A stretch of 64,000 nucleotides of DNA from Clostridiales bacterium (GCA_018372435.1 JAHAJA010000001.1:426656-490655), one strand, 5' to 3'; shown: positions 25,268 to 35,294, counted from the stretch's first letter. The notes: a model not told the origin generated them from the letters alone. Made by a program: numbers and translations.

Positions 25268-27019
25268 ATGGAAACAGCAATTCAATACATCATATATCTG
25301 CTTATATTAATAGCCCTAGCAATACCCCTTGGCAGGTATATAGGAAAGGTTATGAACGGAGAAAAGGTCTTCTTATCAAGGATCGGAAGACCGTGCGAGA
25401 GATTAATTTATCGATTATTACATATTGATGAAAGTGAAGAAATGACATGGAAAAGATATGCGTTATCTGCAATTTTGTTTAGTGCATTATTTTTAGTTAC
25501 TTTATTCTTAATTATACTCTTGCAGGGAATTTTACCACTTAATCCAGAAAAAATTGACGGAACAAGTTGGCATTTAGCTTTTAATACAGCAGTAAGCTTT
25601 ATTACCAATACAAACTGGCAAGCATATAGCGGTGAAGCACAACTTTCATATTTTACACAGATGATTGGCTTAACAGTTCAAAACTTCGTATCAGCTGCGG
25701 TTGGTATTGCAGTATTATTTGCACTCATTCGTGGATTTGTAAGAACGAAGGCAAATGGAATCGGTAACTTTTTTGTAGATGTAACAAGAACCTTAGTTTA
25801 TGTATTAATTCCATTATCAATAGTAGTATCAATTGGCTTAGTATCACAAGGTGTGGTGCAAAACTTTAAGAGTTATGATACCGTTCAATTAATAGAGCCT
25901 ATTACAACAGAAGATGGTACCGTTGTAACAGAGGAAGTTATTCCTATGGGACCAGCAGCGAGTCAGATTGCTATCAAACAATTGGGAACAAACGGTGGAG
26001 GTTTCTTTGGTGTTAATTCAGCACACCCTTTTGAGAATCCAACCGTATTAACTAACTTGCTTGAAATGATATCCATATTGTTAATACCGGCAGCACTCTG
26101 CTTTACATTTGGAAGAAATATCAAGGATTCGAAACAAGGAAGAGCAATCTTTATCGCTATGTTTACGGTTTTAGTTATCGCCCTTGCATCGGTAGCTGTT
26201 AGTGAACAATTTGCTACTCCACAATTACAAGGCTCTGAAAGAAATAGCGAGGAGCAAGTGGATATTAGTACGGACGATCAAGCAGGTGGTAACATGGAGG
26301 GAAAAGAAGCTAGATTTGGAATTGCCTCCTCGGTAACCTGGGGGGTATTCACAACAGCAGCTTCCAATGGTTCTGTAAACTCCATGCATGATTCCTATAC
26401 ACCACTTGGAGGTATGGTATTAATGCTTCTAATGATGCTTGGTGAAGTAATCTTTGGTGGTGTAGGTTGTGGATTATATGGTATGCTTGGCTTCGCTATA
26501 TTAACGGTATTCATTGCGGGCTTAATGGTTGGTAGAACGCCTGAATATCTAGGTAAGAAGATTGAACCTTACGAGATGAAGATGGCTGTGCTCGTCTGTT
26601 TAGCAACACCAGTAGCTATCCTAATTGGTAGTGGAATTGCTATGGTGATTCCTTCTGTAGCAGATAGCTTGAATAATGCAGGGGCACATGGATTTTCAGA
26701 AGTATTATATGCATTTGCCTCAGCAGGCGGAAACAATGGATCTGCATTCGCTGGACTTGGTGCGGATACGCCATTCCTTAATATAGCCATTGGTTTATGT
26801 ATGTTATTCGCAAGGTTTGTACCAATGTTAGCAACTCTTGCAATTGCAGGTAGTTTAGCTAAGAAGAAAAAGATTGCAACTTCAGTAGGTACACTTTCTA
26901 CATCGAATGGTATGTTTATTGCTTTATTAATTTTCGTTGTTTTATTAATCGGAGCATTAAGTTTCTTTCCTGCGGTTGCACTTGGACCAATTGCAGAACA
27001 TTTGCAGATGATTGCATAG
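25268..27019 (+). CDS. kdpA: Potassium-transporting ATPase subunit KdpA
   Basis: KdpA is the potassium-selective channel-like membrane subunit of the KdpFABC pump, with about ten membrane helices. The 583-residue product has the start YIIYLLILIALAIPLGRYIG, the filter-loop regions SFITNTNWQAYSGE, GTNGGGFFGVNSAHPFENPT and GGNNGSAFAGL, and the helix FARFVPMLATLAIAGSL. It is slightly longer than the Escherichia coli protein (557), with an acidic insert near residues 325-345. No separate kdpF was seen upstream. AGGAGGAG precedes the ATG. Confidence 0.97.
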   Translation: METAIQYIIYLLILIALAIPLGRYIGKVMNGEKVFLSRIGRPCERLIYRLLHIDESEEMTWKRYALSAILFSALFLVTLFLIILLQGILPLNPEKIDGTSWHLAFNTAVSFITNTNWQAYSGEAQLSYFTQMIGLTVQNFVSAAVGIAVLFALIRGFVRTKANGIGNFFVDVTRTLVYVLIPLSIVVSIGLVSQGVVQNFKSYDTVQLIEPITTEDGTVVTEEVIPMGPAASQIAIKQLGTNGGGFFGVNSAHPFENPTVLTNLLEMISILLIPAALCFTFGRNIKDSKQGRAIFIAMFTVLVIALASVAVSEQFATPQLQGSERNSEEQVDISTDDQAGGNMEGKEARFGIASSVTWGVFTTAASNGSVNSMHDSYTPLGGMVLMLLMMLGEVIFGGVGCGLYGMLGFAILTVFIAGLMVGRTPEYLGKKIEPYEMKMAVLVCLATPVAILIGSGIAMVIPSVADSLNNAGAHGFSEVLYAFASAGGNNGSAFAGLGADTPFLNIAIGLCMLFARFVPMLATLAIAGSLAKKKKIATSVGTLSTSNGMFIALLIFVVLLIGALSFFPAVALGPIAEHLQMIA

Positions 27020-27027
27020 GGATGAAG

Positions 27028-27081
27028 GGTTGAAAGAATATAAATCTTATGAAAGGAGCCATGCACTGCTTTCTTTCAACC
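27028..27081 (+). promoter_or_regulatory. Inverted repeat in the kdpA-kdpB junction
   Basis: GGTTGAAAGAA (27028-27038) and TTCTTTCAACC (27071-27081) are perfect 11-base inverted repeats enclosing AAAGGAG (27052-27058) and ATG 27061. A second hairpin (ATCACAAG 27098-27105 with CTTGTGAT 27109-27116) lies just before the likely kdpB start. These could control kdpB translation. Confidence 0.4.
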
Positions 27082-27132
27082 TATTTATTATGGCAGAATC
27101 ACAAGAAGCTTGTGATATGCATGGAAATTAAT

Positions 27133-29178
27133 ATGAAAGACAAGAAAATACTCTTACATGCATTAAAGGATTCGTTTATTAAACTGTCTCCTAAGACACA
27201 AATTGGGAATCCGGTAATGTTTTTAGTATATATATCAGCAATTTTAACATCATTTCTTTTTATCTTATCATGCTTTGGGATTAAAGATGCTTCTTCTGGA
27301 TACATATTAGGAATAGCAGTTATTCTTTGGTTTACTGTATTGTTTGCGAACTTCGCGGAAGCAATTGCAGAGGGTAGAGGTAAGGCACAAGCAGATTCTC
27401 TGCGGGCATCAAAGAAAGATATCGAGACGAAAAAGATCGATTCAATTAATCACAAAGAGGAATTTAAGCTAGTATCGTCAGCAACATTAAAAAAAGGGGA
27501 TCTCGTTTTAGTGAATGCGGGGGAACAAATCCCAGCGGATGGTGAAGTTGTGGAAGGTGCAGCATCCGTTGATGAAAGCGCAATCACTGGAGAATCTGCC
27601 CCAGTGATTCGTGAAGCAGGAGGGGATAGAAGTGCTGTTACTGGTGGTACAATGGTTACTTCTGACTGGATTGTTATTCAGGTAACTAGTGAGGCAGGCG
27701 AAAGCTTTCTTGATAAGATGATTGCAATGGTAGAAGGTTCTTCAAGAAAGAAAACTCCAAACGAAATTGCCTTACAAATCTTCTTGGTAGCATTAACAGT
27801 AATATTTATCTTAGTAACAGCTTCGTTATATAGTTACAGTCTGTTTTCTTCGAAACAATTAGGTGTGGATAATCCAACATCCATTACATCATTAATTGCT
27901 CTATTGGTTTGCCTTGCACCAACGACGATTGGTGCATTGCTATCTGCGATTGGTATAGCAGGTATGAGCCGTTTGAATCAATCAAATGTACTTGCAATGA
28001 GTGGTAGAGCAATTGAGGCAGCTGGTGATGTTGATATCCTTATGCTTGATAAAACTGGTACCATTACACTAGGGAACAGACAGGCAGCGGAATTTATACC
28101 AGTAGATGGTCATACGGAGCAAGAACTAGCAGAAGCGGCACAGTTGGCGTCTCTAGCAGATGAAACACCGGAAGGGCGTAGCGTAGTAATCTTAGCAAAA
28201 GAGAAGTTTGGTATAAGGGAACGTAACCTAGAAGAGTTACATGTGAGTTTTGTTCCATTTACGGCAACCACAAGAATGAGTGGTGTTGATATGAAATCAG
28301 ATAGAATCCGTAAAGGTGCGGCTGATTCCATCAAAGAATATATAATTAATCAAGGTGGAAGATATAGTGGACAATGCGACGTAGCAGTAAAGTCCATCGC
28401 TAGTAAAGGTGGTACTCCACTTGTTGTATCAAAGAATAAAGAAATTCTTGGAGTTATCTATCTTAAGGATATCATTAAGGCAGGAGTAAACGAAAAGTTC
28501 GCAGATCTTCGTAAGATGGGTATCAAGACAATCATGATCACCGGTGATAATCCATTAACAGCAGCTGCTATTGCAGCAGAAGCTGGTGTAGACGATTTCT
28601 TAGCAGAAGCAACTCCAGAAGGAAAACTGCAGATGATTCGTGATTTCCAAGCAAAAGGTCATCTAGTAGCCATGACAGGTGATGGTACCAATGATGCTCC
28701 GGCATTAGCACAAGCTGATGTAGCGGTTGCTATGAATACAGGGACACAAGCGGCAAAAGAAGCTGGTAATATGGTGGATTTAGATTCCTCCCCAACCAAG
28801 CTAATTGATATCGTAAGAATTGGAAAACAGCTATTAATGACAAGAGGTAGTTTAACTACATTCAGTATTGCTAACGACTTAGCAAAATACTTTGCAATAA
28901 TACCGGCCCTCTTCTTAGGATTGTATCCCGAATTATCCGCACTTAACATTATGCATCTTCATAGTGCAGAAAGTGCCATATTCTCAGCAATTATTTATAA
29001 TGCATTAATCATTATCGCGTTGATTCCGTTGGCATTAAAAGGGGTTAAGTATCGTGAAGTTTCCGCAGGTAAGTTGTTATCATGGAACCTTCTTGTATAT
29101 GGTGTAGGTGGTATTATCGCACCGTTCATCTTTGTTAAATTAATCGATATGTTGCTAGTAGCGACAGGGTTATTTTAA
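27133..29178 (+). CDS. kdpB: Potassium-transporting P-type ATPase catalytic subunit KdpB
   Basis: KdpB hydrolyses ATP to drive potassium uptake through KdpA. All P-type signatures are present: SVDESAITGESAPVIRE (actuator TGES), phosphorylation site DKTGTITLGN with Asp306, MITGDNPLTAAAIAAEAGVD and MTGDGTNDAPALAQADVAVA. Three in-frame starts upstream (27049, 27061, 27121) are possible. The choice of 27133 gives 681 residues and puts the phosphorylated Asp at 306, close to the 682 residues and Asp307 of E. coli KdpB. The Shine-Dalgarno for 27133 is weak (GGA), so an N-terminal extension cannot be excluded. Confidence 0.95.
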   Translation: MKDKKILLHALKDSFIKLSPKTQIGNPVMFLVYISAILTSFLFILSCFGIKDASSGYILGIAVILWFTVLFANFAEAIAEGRGKAQADSLRASKKDIETKKIDSINHKEEFKLVSSATLKKGDLVLVNAGEQIPADGEVVEGAASVDESAITGESAPVIREAGGDRSAVTGGTMVTSDWIVIQVTSEAGESFLDKMIAMVEGSSRKKTPNEIALQIFLVALTVIFILVTASLYSYSLFSSKQLGVDNPTSITSLIALLVCLAPTTIGALLSAIGIAGMSRLNQSNVLAMSGRAIEAAGDVDILMLDKTGTITLGNRQAAEFIPVDGHTEQELAEAAQLASLADETPEGRSVVILAKEKFGIRERNLEELHVSFVPFTATTRMSGVDMKSDRIRKGAADSIKEYIINQGGRYSGQCDVAVKSIASKGGTPLVVSKNKEILGVIYLKDIIKAGVNEKFADLRKMGIKTIMITGDNPLTAAAIAAEAGVDDFLAEATPEGKLQMIRDFQAKGHLVAMTGDGTNDAPALAQADVAVAMNTGTQAAKEAGNMVDLDSSPTKLIDIVRIGKQLLMTRGSLTTFSIANDLAKYFAIIPALFLGLYPELSALNIMHLHSAESAIFSAIIYNALIIIALIPLALKGVKYREVSAGKLLSWNLLVYGVGGIIAPFIFVKLIDMLLVATGLF

Positions 29179-29362
29179 ATGCTAGTCTTGTTATATACAA
29201 TAAGATTAAGTAGCGTAAATTAACTTTATGGTTATCCTACAATAAGGTTGTGCGCTTTGTGACATAGCAGGTAGGGCAAGAAACGATAAAATAATATCAT
29301 TAGTTTTATAGTTACAAAAAATCACAAGTACAAAACGAATTAAGAAATAAGGAGGAATCATC

Positions 29363-29968
29363 ATGAAGTCAGTTAAGATCTTGCTGAAACAAACAGCAAT
29401 GTTCATACTTATAACAACTATTGTATGTGGTGTTATCTATCCGCTTGCAGTAACAGGAATTTCACAACTTTTCTTTAAAGATAAAGCAAATGGTAGTATA
29501 ATTGAGGTAGATGGAAAACAGTATGGAAGTAAATTACTTGGTCAAAAGTTTACGGGGGATAAGTATCTATGGGGACGTGTTATGTATGATAATACAGGGA
29601 CATATCAAGATGAAGAAGGCAATGCGTTGTATTATGCAGGACCATCAAATCTGACACCGGCTAGCGAGGATTACCGTTCCTTAATTACAGAACGTGTCGA
29701 AGCTATGAAAGTTTCAAATCCAGCCATGATAAATCAGAAAGTTCCAGTTGATTTAGTAACGGGTTCTGGTAGTGGTCTTGATCCTCATATTAGTGTTGCA
29801 GCAGCCATGTATCAAGTAGATAGAATAGCAAAGGTCAGAAGTATATCTACAGAACAAGTAGAGGATATCATTAATCAATATACCACAGGAAAATTATTGG
29901 GAGTTCTTGGAGAAAAGGTTGTTAATGTTCTTGAAGTGAATTTGGCACTTGACGGAATTCTGAATTAG
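29363..29968 (+). CDS. kdpC: Potassium-transporting ATPase subunit KdpC
   Basis: KdpC is the single-span subunit that stabilises the KdpAB complex. The 201-residue protein has an N-terminal membrane helix (QTAMFILITTIVCGVIYPLA) and the family motifs YLWGRVMYDNTG, AGPSNLTPASEDY and VPVDLVTGSGSGLDPHIS. It follows kdpB after an unusually long gap of 184 bases with no gene in it, and has its own AAGGAGG. It precedes the sensor-regulator pair. Confidence 0.96.
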   Translation: MKSVKILLKQTAMFILITTIVCGVIYPLAVTGISQLFFKDKANGSIIEVDGKQYGSKLLGQKFTGDKYLWGRVMYDNTGTYQDEEGNALYYAGPSNLTPASEDYRSLITERVEAMKVSNPAMINQKVPVDLVTGSGSGLDPHISVAAAMYQVDRIAKVRSISTEQVEDIINQYTTGKLLGVLGEKVVNVLEVNLALDGILN

Positions 29969-30056
29969 ATGAATCTAGAAAGCTAATGGGATAACAATAT
30001 AAAGCAGTATTTGGGAGTTGTATTCAACGCTTGATATGCGTAGATGGAGCAAAGAT

Positions 30057-32747
30057 ATGGAAGAAGTAAGAATGAATCCGGAGGCAATTCTTGATAGAAT
30101 TGCCTCTGATGAAGAGAATGTAGGAAAAGGAAAATTGAAGATCTTCTTTGGGTATGCAGCAGGTATAGGGAAAACTTATGCTATGCTGCTTGCTGCGCAT
30201 GAGGAGAAAAAAGCAGGCATTGATGTTGTAGCTGGTTACATAGAACCACATGCAAGGCCAGAAACAATGAAATTAGTAGAGGGTTTAGAGGTTTTACCAC
30301 CGAAAGTAATACCTTATCAATCCATTGAGCTGACGGAATTTGATATTGATAGTGCACTTAAGAGAAGGCCGAATATTATACTAGTTGATGAACTTGCACA
30401 TACCAATGCGGTTGGAAGTCGTCATCTTAAGAGGTATGAAGACATTAGAGAACTACTTAATACTGGAATTAATGTCTATACAACTGTTAACGTACAACAT
30501 ATTGAGAGCCTTCATGATTTAATTGCACAAATTACTGGGGTTATGGTAAGAGAGAGAATCCCAGACTCTGTATTTGATGAAGCAAATCAAATAGAAATGA
30601 TTGATATACAGCCAGAGGAATTAATTGCTCGTCTTGAACAAGGGAAAATATATAAGAAGGATCGTGTAAAAAAAGCGTTAGGAAACTTCTTTACCGAGGA
30701 TAATCTAATAGCGCTACGTGAGATAGCACTGAGAAGAATGGCAGATTGGGTTAATCAAGAACAGAGTAAATCCATTCACCAATTAGGCAAGGAGGGAGCT
30801 GTGGGAGAGCATATCCTTATGTGTTTATCTCCTTCACCCTCGAATGATAAAGTGATTCGACAGGCAGCAAGAATGGCAAAGGCTTTCCATGGTAAGTTTA
30901 CAGCATTTTATGTTGAGACACCAGAATCTTCAGATATGGATAAAGAGGACATTCAAAGGTTAAGGGAGAATACCAAGTTAGCAGCTCAATTTGGAGCTAA
31001 TACAGTAACCTCCTATGGTAGTGACATTGTAGAACAGATTGCGGAGTATGCTAAGTTATCTAAGGTAACAAAAGTGGTACTAGGGAGAAGCTATAGTAAG
31101 AGAAGTCTGTTTTTGGTAAAGGAGAGTTTCTCAGAAAGGCTTTCTAAGCTTTGTCCATCTATTGAGATATTCCTTATTCCGGATAGCTATGATCAGATGT
31201 ATCGGAAAAAGAAGAAGAAAACTACAAAGGTTCAGCCTTCTATCGTAAGTCTTGATATAATTAAGACTCTATTATTATTAAGTATTTCATCAGGTATTGC
31301 AATTTTCTTTAAATATATGGGTTTTCAAGATTCGAATATAGTAATGACATATATACTAGGTGTATTGGTCACAGCGATAATAACAAAATATAAATTTACC
31401 AGTTATATATATAGTTTTATAAGCGTATTTACGTATGATTTCTTTTTTACTGATCCAAAACTTACATTCAATGTATATGAAGGAGGTTACATAATCACTA
31501 TTGTGATTATGTTAATTATGTCCTTAATCAGTTCAACTGTCACCCAAAAGGTCAAGAATGAAGCGAAGGTATCTGCAAAAAAAGCCTATCGTACAGAAGT
31601 ATTGCTAGAGACTAGCCAGAAATTACAGCATGGTAAGAATACAGAAGATATTGTGTGGCGGACCATAAGGCAGTTAGGGAAATTATTAGATAAGACAATC
31701 TATTGTTATATCGGAGATCCAGAGAAGAATCCGAAACCAATCATCTACCATAGTAGCAGGAACATATCAACATCGATACCAAAAACAGAATTAGCTGTTG
31801 CGACCTGGACATATAAGAACAACAAGCATGCGGGTGCATCAACCACAACGTTACCAGGTGCCAAATGTCTGTATATGGCTGTACGTAATGGTGATAGAGT
31901 ATTTGCGGTTATTGGAATTGAATTAAATGGAGAGGTGATTCAAGCATTTGAACAAGGAATATTAGTGGCTATACTGAATGAATGCGCCTTTGCACTAGAA
32001 AAGGAAGAGCTATTATTAAAGGAACGTGAGGTGGCAATTCAGCTAAAACAAGAACAACTACGAGCCAATTTATTGCGCTCTATTTCTCATGATTTGAGAA
32101 CACCTTTGACTAGCATATCAGGTAACGCAAGTATGCTAATTGAAAACTCAGACCTAATATCCTCAGATAAGAAGCATGAGTTATATGAATATATATATGA
32201 TGATTCGATGTGGTTGATTAATTTGGTAGAGAATTTATTAAGTGTTACAAGAATTGAGAATGGAACCATGCAGTTAGATTTAGAACCAGAGCTAGTTGAA
32301 GATCTAATCATGGAAGCTATGAAACACATTGATCGAAAGTCAAAAGAGCATAGGGTATCGGTTGATGTAGAAGAAGTACTAGTAGCAAGAGTTGATGCAA
32401 AACGTATTATTCAAGTGATAATTAACTTAGTAGATAATGCAATCAAATATACACCTTCTGGTTCTCATATTGAAGTAGTTTCCTGTAAAGAAGGGGAATA
32501 TATAGTTATCGAGATACGAGATGACGGCCCGGGAATTGATGAGGAACAAAAGACTAAGATATTCACGATGTTCTATACAGTCAATGATTCTGTATCTGAT
32601 GGTAGAAGAGGAATGGGGCTTGGTTTAGCACTGTGTAAATCAATTGTAGATGCACATGGAGGAAAGCTAGAAGTACTCGATAACAAACCAAAGGGAGCAA
32701 TCTTTCGCTTTACATTGAAATTAGAGGAAGTAAAGGAATTGCAGTAG
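30057..32747 (+). CDS. kdpD: Osmosensitive potassium-channel sensor histidine kinase KdpD
   Basis: KdpD senses potassium limitation and phosphorylates KdpE. The order is: N-terminal KdpD domain with Walker A GYAAGIGKTYAM and DELAHTNAVGSRH; a universal-stress-like domain (about residues 240-370); four short membrane helices (about 395-500); a GAF-like region; and a kinase with His678 in SHDLRTPLTSISGN, N-box NLVDNAIKYTPSG and DDGPGIDEEQ. ATG 30057 (896 residues, near the 894 of E. coli) follows GGAG at 30046-30049. The longer ORF begins at TTG 30018. All key residues are present. Confidence 0.95.
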   Translation: MEEVRMNPEAILDRIASDEENVGKGKLKIFFGYAAGIGKTYAMLLAAHEEKKAGIDVVAGYIEPHARPETMKLVEGLEVLPPKVIPYQSIELTEFDIDSALKRRPNIILVDELAHTNAVGSRHLKRYEDIRELLNTGINVYTTVNVQHIESLHDLIAQITGVMVRERIPDSVFDEANQIEMIDIQPEELIARLEQGKIYKKDRVKKALGNFFTEDNLIALREIALRRMADWVNQEQSKSIHQLGKEGAVGEHILMCLSPSPSNDKVIRQAARMAKAFHGKFTAFYVETPESSDMDKEDIQRLRENTKLAAQFGANTVTSYGSDIVEQIAEYAKLSKVTKVVLGRSYSKRSLFLVKESFSERLSKLCPSIEIFLIPDSYDQMYRKKKKKTTKVQPSIVSLDIIKTLLLLSISSGIAIFFKYMGFQDSNIVMTYILGVLVTAIITKYKFTSYIYSFISVFTYDFFFTDPKLTFNVYEGGYIITIVIMLIMSLISSTVTQKVKNEAKVSAKKAYRTEVLLETSQKLQHGKNTEDIVWRTIRQLGKLLDKTIYCYIGDPEKNPKPIIYHSSRNISTSIPKTELAVATWTYKNNKHAGASTTTLPGAKCLYMAVRNGDRVFAVIGIELNGEVIQAFEQGILVAILNECAFALEKEELLLKEREVAIQLKQEQLRANLLRSISHDLRTPLTSISGNASMLIENSDLISSDKKHELYEYIYDDSMWLINLVENLLSVTRIENGTMQLDLEPELVEDLIMEAMKHIDRKSKEHRVSVDVEEVLVARVDAKRIIQVIINLVDNAIKYTPSGSHIEVVSCKEGEYIVIEIRDDGPGIDEEQKTKIFTMFYTVNDSVSDGRRGMGLGLALCKSIVDAHGGKLEVLDNKPKGAIFRFTLKLEEVKELQ

Positions 32748-32783
32748 GCCATGTATTTAAACTTTGGAAAGGAGTATGTTATT

Positions 32784-33491
32784 ATGATAAATCAAAAATC
32801 AAAAATCTTAGTCGTAGAAGATGATAAGCCTGTACGAAATCTAATTACCACTACGCTTGAGACTCAAGATTATAAGTACATTGTTGCTGAGAATGGTGCA
32901 CAGGCTATTCTAGCAGCAACCTCTCACAATCCAGATATTATCTTACTTGATCTTGGTTTACCAGATATGGATGGGATTGAGATAATTAAGAAGGTACGAT
33001 CTTGGTCGATGCTACCCATTATAGTGATCAGTGCAAGAAGTGAAGATAAGGATAAAATCAATGCATTAGATGCAGGAGCCGATGATTATCTTACGAAACC
33101 TTTTAGCGTTGCAGAACTTTTGGCTAGGTTACGAACTACATATCGAAGGCTACAACATATGAGTGGGGCGATGGAGGAACCGAGTCAATCTTATTTTATT
33201 AACGGAGATTTAAAGATTGATTACCCAAGTGCAACAGTAACTGTGAAGAATCAAGAGATACATTTGATGCCTTTAGAATACAGTTTGATTTGTTTATTAG
33301 CCAAGAATGTTGGTAAGGTGCTTACACATCGTTTTATATTAGATAAAGTTTGGACCAATGCAATTGAATCGGATATGTCTTCTCTTAGAGTTTATATGGC
33401 TTCACTTAGAAAGAAACTAGGAACAGGAGATAATAAAGAGCAGTACATACAAACTCATGTTGGTATAGGCTATCGAATGGTTAAAATGTAA
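32784..33491 (+). CDS. kdpE: Response regulator KdpE
   Basis: KdpE is an OmpR-family activator of kdp transcription. The 235-residue protein has a receiver domain with acidic residues in VVEDDKPVR, phospho-acceptor Asp56 in IILLDLGLPDMDG and the switch Lys in YLTKPFS. A winged-helix domain follows (about residues 130-235; LMPLEYSLICLLAKNVGKVL, then YIQTHVGIGYRMVK). ATG 32784 follows AAAGGAG (32768-32774); the longer ORF from 32751 would start before it. It is the last gene of the kdp set. Confidence 0.95.
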   Translation: MINQKSKILVVEDDKPVRNLITTTLETQDYKYIVAENGAQAILAATSHNPDIILLDLGLPDMDGIEIIKKVRSWSMLPIIVISARSEDKDKINALDAGADDYLTKPFSVAELLARLRTTYRRLQHMSGAMEEPSQSYFINGDLKIDYPSATVTVKNQEIHLMPLEYSLICLLAKNVGKVLTHRFILDKVWTNAIESDMSSLRVYMASLRKKLGTGDNKEQYIQTHVGIGYRMVKM

Positions 33492-33510
33492 AATTTGAAA
33501 AATATGGAAT

Positions 33511-33533
33511 AATATTTTGAGAATCAAAATATT
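33511..33533 (+). other. AT-rich perfect hairpin after kdpE
   Basis: AATATTTTGA and TCAAAATATT form a perfect 10-bp stem with a GAA loop, 19 bases after the kdpE stop. No T-run follows, so termination is uncertain. Confidence 0.4.
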
Positions 33534-33537
33534 ATGG

Positions 33538-33566
33538 TTGAAAATGAGATTAATATGGGTTATAAT
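33538..33566 (+). promoter_or_regulatory. Sigma-A promoter for the carboxyltransferase gene
   Basis: TTGAAA (33538-33543), a 17-base spacer and TATAAT (33561-33566) make a near-consensus promoter about 100 bases before the gene. Confidence 0.75.
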
Positions 33567-33667
33567 ATATCTTGCAATAGAAAATGTGTTTTTATATTAC
33601 AAAATATGTAAATATTAGTAATTTAAAAACTGAAAATTCAATAGTAAGATAAGTGAGGTGTAATTTC

Positions 33668-35266
33668 TTGGAAGAACAGAAGTCAACAATATTTTCTACG
33701 GGAATAACAGAACTAAAGAATATAATCGCGGAGAATATTCCCTTTATGAAAGAAAAAGAAACGGAGTATGCAGATAAGTATAAATTAGAAAAACAACATG
33801 ATAAAGGTAAATTACATGCTATTGAACGTATTACAATGATTCTTGATAAGGATACATTCAAAGAGATTGGATCACGAGTTACAAATCACAAGAGTGCTTT
33901 AGGTCTATGTGAAGACACATTACCTTACGATGGTGTCATAACAGGCTATGGATTTGTTAAAGGTCAAAAAGTGTACATATATGCACAAGACTTTACAGTA
34001 ATGGGAGGTACACTAGGGAATGAACATGGAAAGAAGATTGCACATGTTATTGAACTAGCAATTAAGACCAAATGTCCAGTAATAGGCATTAATGATTCGG
34101 GTGGAGCAAGAATTCAAGAAGGTGTTAGTTCACTAGCAGGATATGGTGATATCTTCTATATGAATACATTAGCTTCTGGCTATATTCCACAGATTTCAAT
34201 AATTGCAGGACCATGTGCGGGTGGTGCAGTATATTCACCAGGTATTACAGATTTCATCTTTACAATTGATGAGGTTAGTAATATGTTCGTTACTGGACCA
34301 AAAGTTATCAAAAGTGTAACCAATGAAACAGTTTCAGCTGAAGAATTAGGGAGTGCAAGAGTACATTCCACAACAAGTGGGGTTGCTCATTTTAGATATG
34401 AATCAGAAGAAAAATGTTATGAAGGTGTACGTAATCTAGTTGAGATGCTTCCACAATATTATGGAGACAAGCGTACTTTCAGGCAAGAACTATATGTGAA
34501 TAAGAATCAAAAAGCGTTAGATTCCATTCTACCTGAGCGTATGTCACAAAGTTATGATATGCGCCAAGTAATTACTGAGATGTTTGACAAAGATAGCTTT
34601 GTAGAAGTTCAAGCAGAATTTGCACAAAATATCGTTGTTGGTTTTGCTAAATTAAGTAATATCACCGTTGGTGTTGTTGGTAGTCAACCAAGATATGCGG
34701 CAGGTTCTCTAGATTGTGATGCAAGTGATAAGGGAGCTAGATTTATTCGTTACTGTGATTCTTATAATATTCCAATTATCACATTAGTTGATGTACCAGG
34801 ATTTATGCCAGGAGTAAACCAAGAGATGAAAGGAATTATTAGACATGGAGCTAAATTACTGTATGCGTATTCAGAAGCAACTACAATCAAATTAACAGTT
34901 GTACTTCGTAAAGCATATGGTGGCGCATATATTGCTATGTGTAGTAAACATCTTGGTGCTGATTATGTATATGCATGGCCATCCGCAGAGATTGCTGTTA
35001 TGGGTGCAGAAGGTGCAGTTGAGATTATTCATAGTAAAGAACTTAAGTCTCTATCAAAAGGTCAGATTGGAGATTTCCTTAATGATAAAGCAGCCGAATA
35101 CCGTGAGTCTTGTATGAATGGTGAAATTGCTGCTAAATATGGATACGTCGATGAGATTATTGAACCATCTGAAACAAGAGAAAGATTGTATTCCGATTTA
35201 ATTATGTTACGGGGTAAGAGCGAATTAACTGTGGTTCGTAAGAAACATGGCAATATTCCATTATAA
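33668..35266 (+). CDS. Biotin-dependent acyl-CoA carboxyltransferase (PccB/MmdA-like)
   Basis: This is the carboxyltransferase subunit that moves CO2 between biotin and an acyl-CoA, such as propionyl-CoA or methylmalonyl-CoA. It has 532 residues in two crotonase-like halves. The N-half has VYIYAQDFTVMGGTLG, GINDSGGARIQEGVSSL and AGPCAGGAVYSPGITDFI; the C-half has LVDVPGFMPGVNQE, VVLRKAYGGAYIAM and WPSAEIAVMGAEGAVEI. No biotin carrier, biotin carboxylase or decarboxylase membrane subunit is adjacent, so carboxylase versus sodium-pumping decarboxylase cannot be decided. GAGGTG (33655-33660) supports TTG 33668 over GTG 33653. Confidence 0.9.
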   Translation: MEEQKSTIFSTGITELKNIIAENIPFMKEKETEYADKYKLEKQHDKGKLHAIERITMILDKDTFKEIGSRVTNHKSALGLCEDTLPYDGVITGYGFVKGQKVYIYAQDFTVMGGTLGNEHGKKIAHVIELAIKTKCPVIGINDSGGARIQEGVSSLAGYGDIFYMNTLASGYIPQISIIAGPCAGGAVYSPGITDFIFTIDEVSNMFVTGPKVIKSVTNETVSAEELGSARVHSTTSGVAHFRYESEEKCYEGVRNLVEMLPQYYGDKRTFRQELYVNKNQKALDSILPERMSQSYDMRQVITEMFDKDSFVEVQAEFAQNIVVGFAKLSNITVGVVGSQPRYAAGSLDCDASDKGARFIRYCDSYNIPIITLVDVPGFMPGVNQEMKGIIRHGAKLLYAYSEATTIKLTVVLRKAYGGAYIAMCSKHLGADYVYAWPSAEIAVMGAEGAVEIIHSKELKSLSKGQIGDFLNDKAAEYRESCMNGEIAAKYGYVDEIIEPSETRERLYSDLIMLRGKSELTVVRKKHGNIPL

Positions 35267-35294
35267 AAAAGAAAATAGATTTATATAATAATAT

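Noticed and set aside
26569..27066. 165-codon minus-strand ORF opposite the end of kdpA
   Set aside because: It is antisense to a well-conserved gene. Its composition reflects the reverse complement of membrane-helix codons, and it has no ribosome site.
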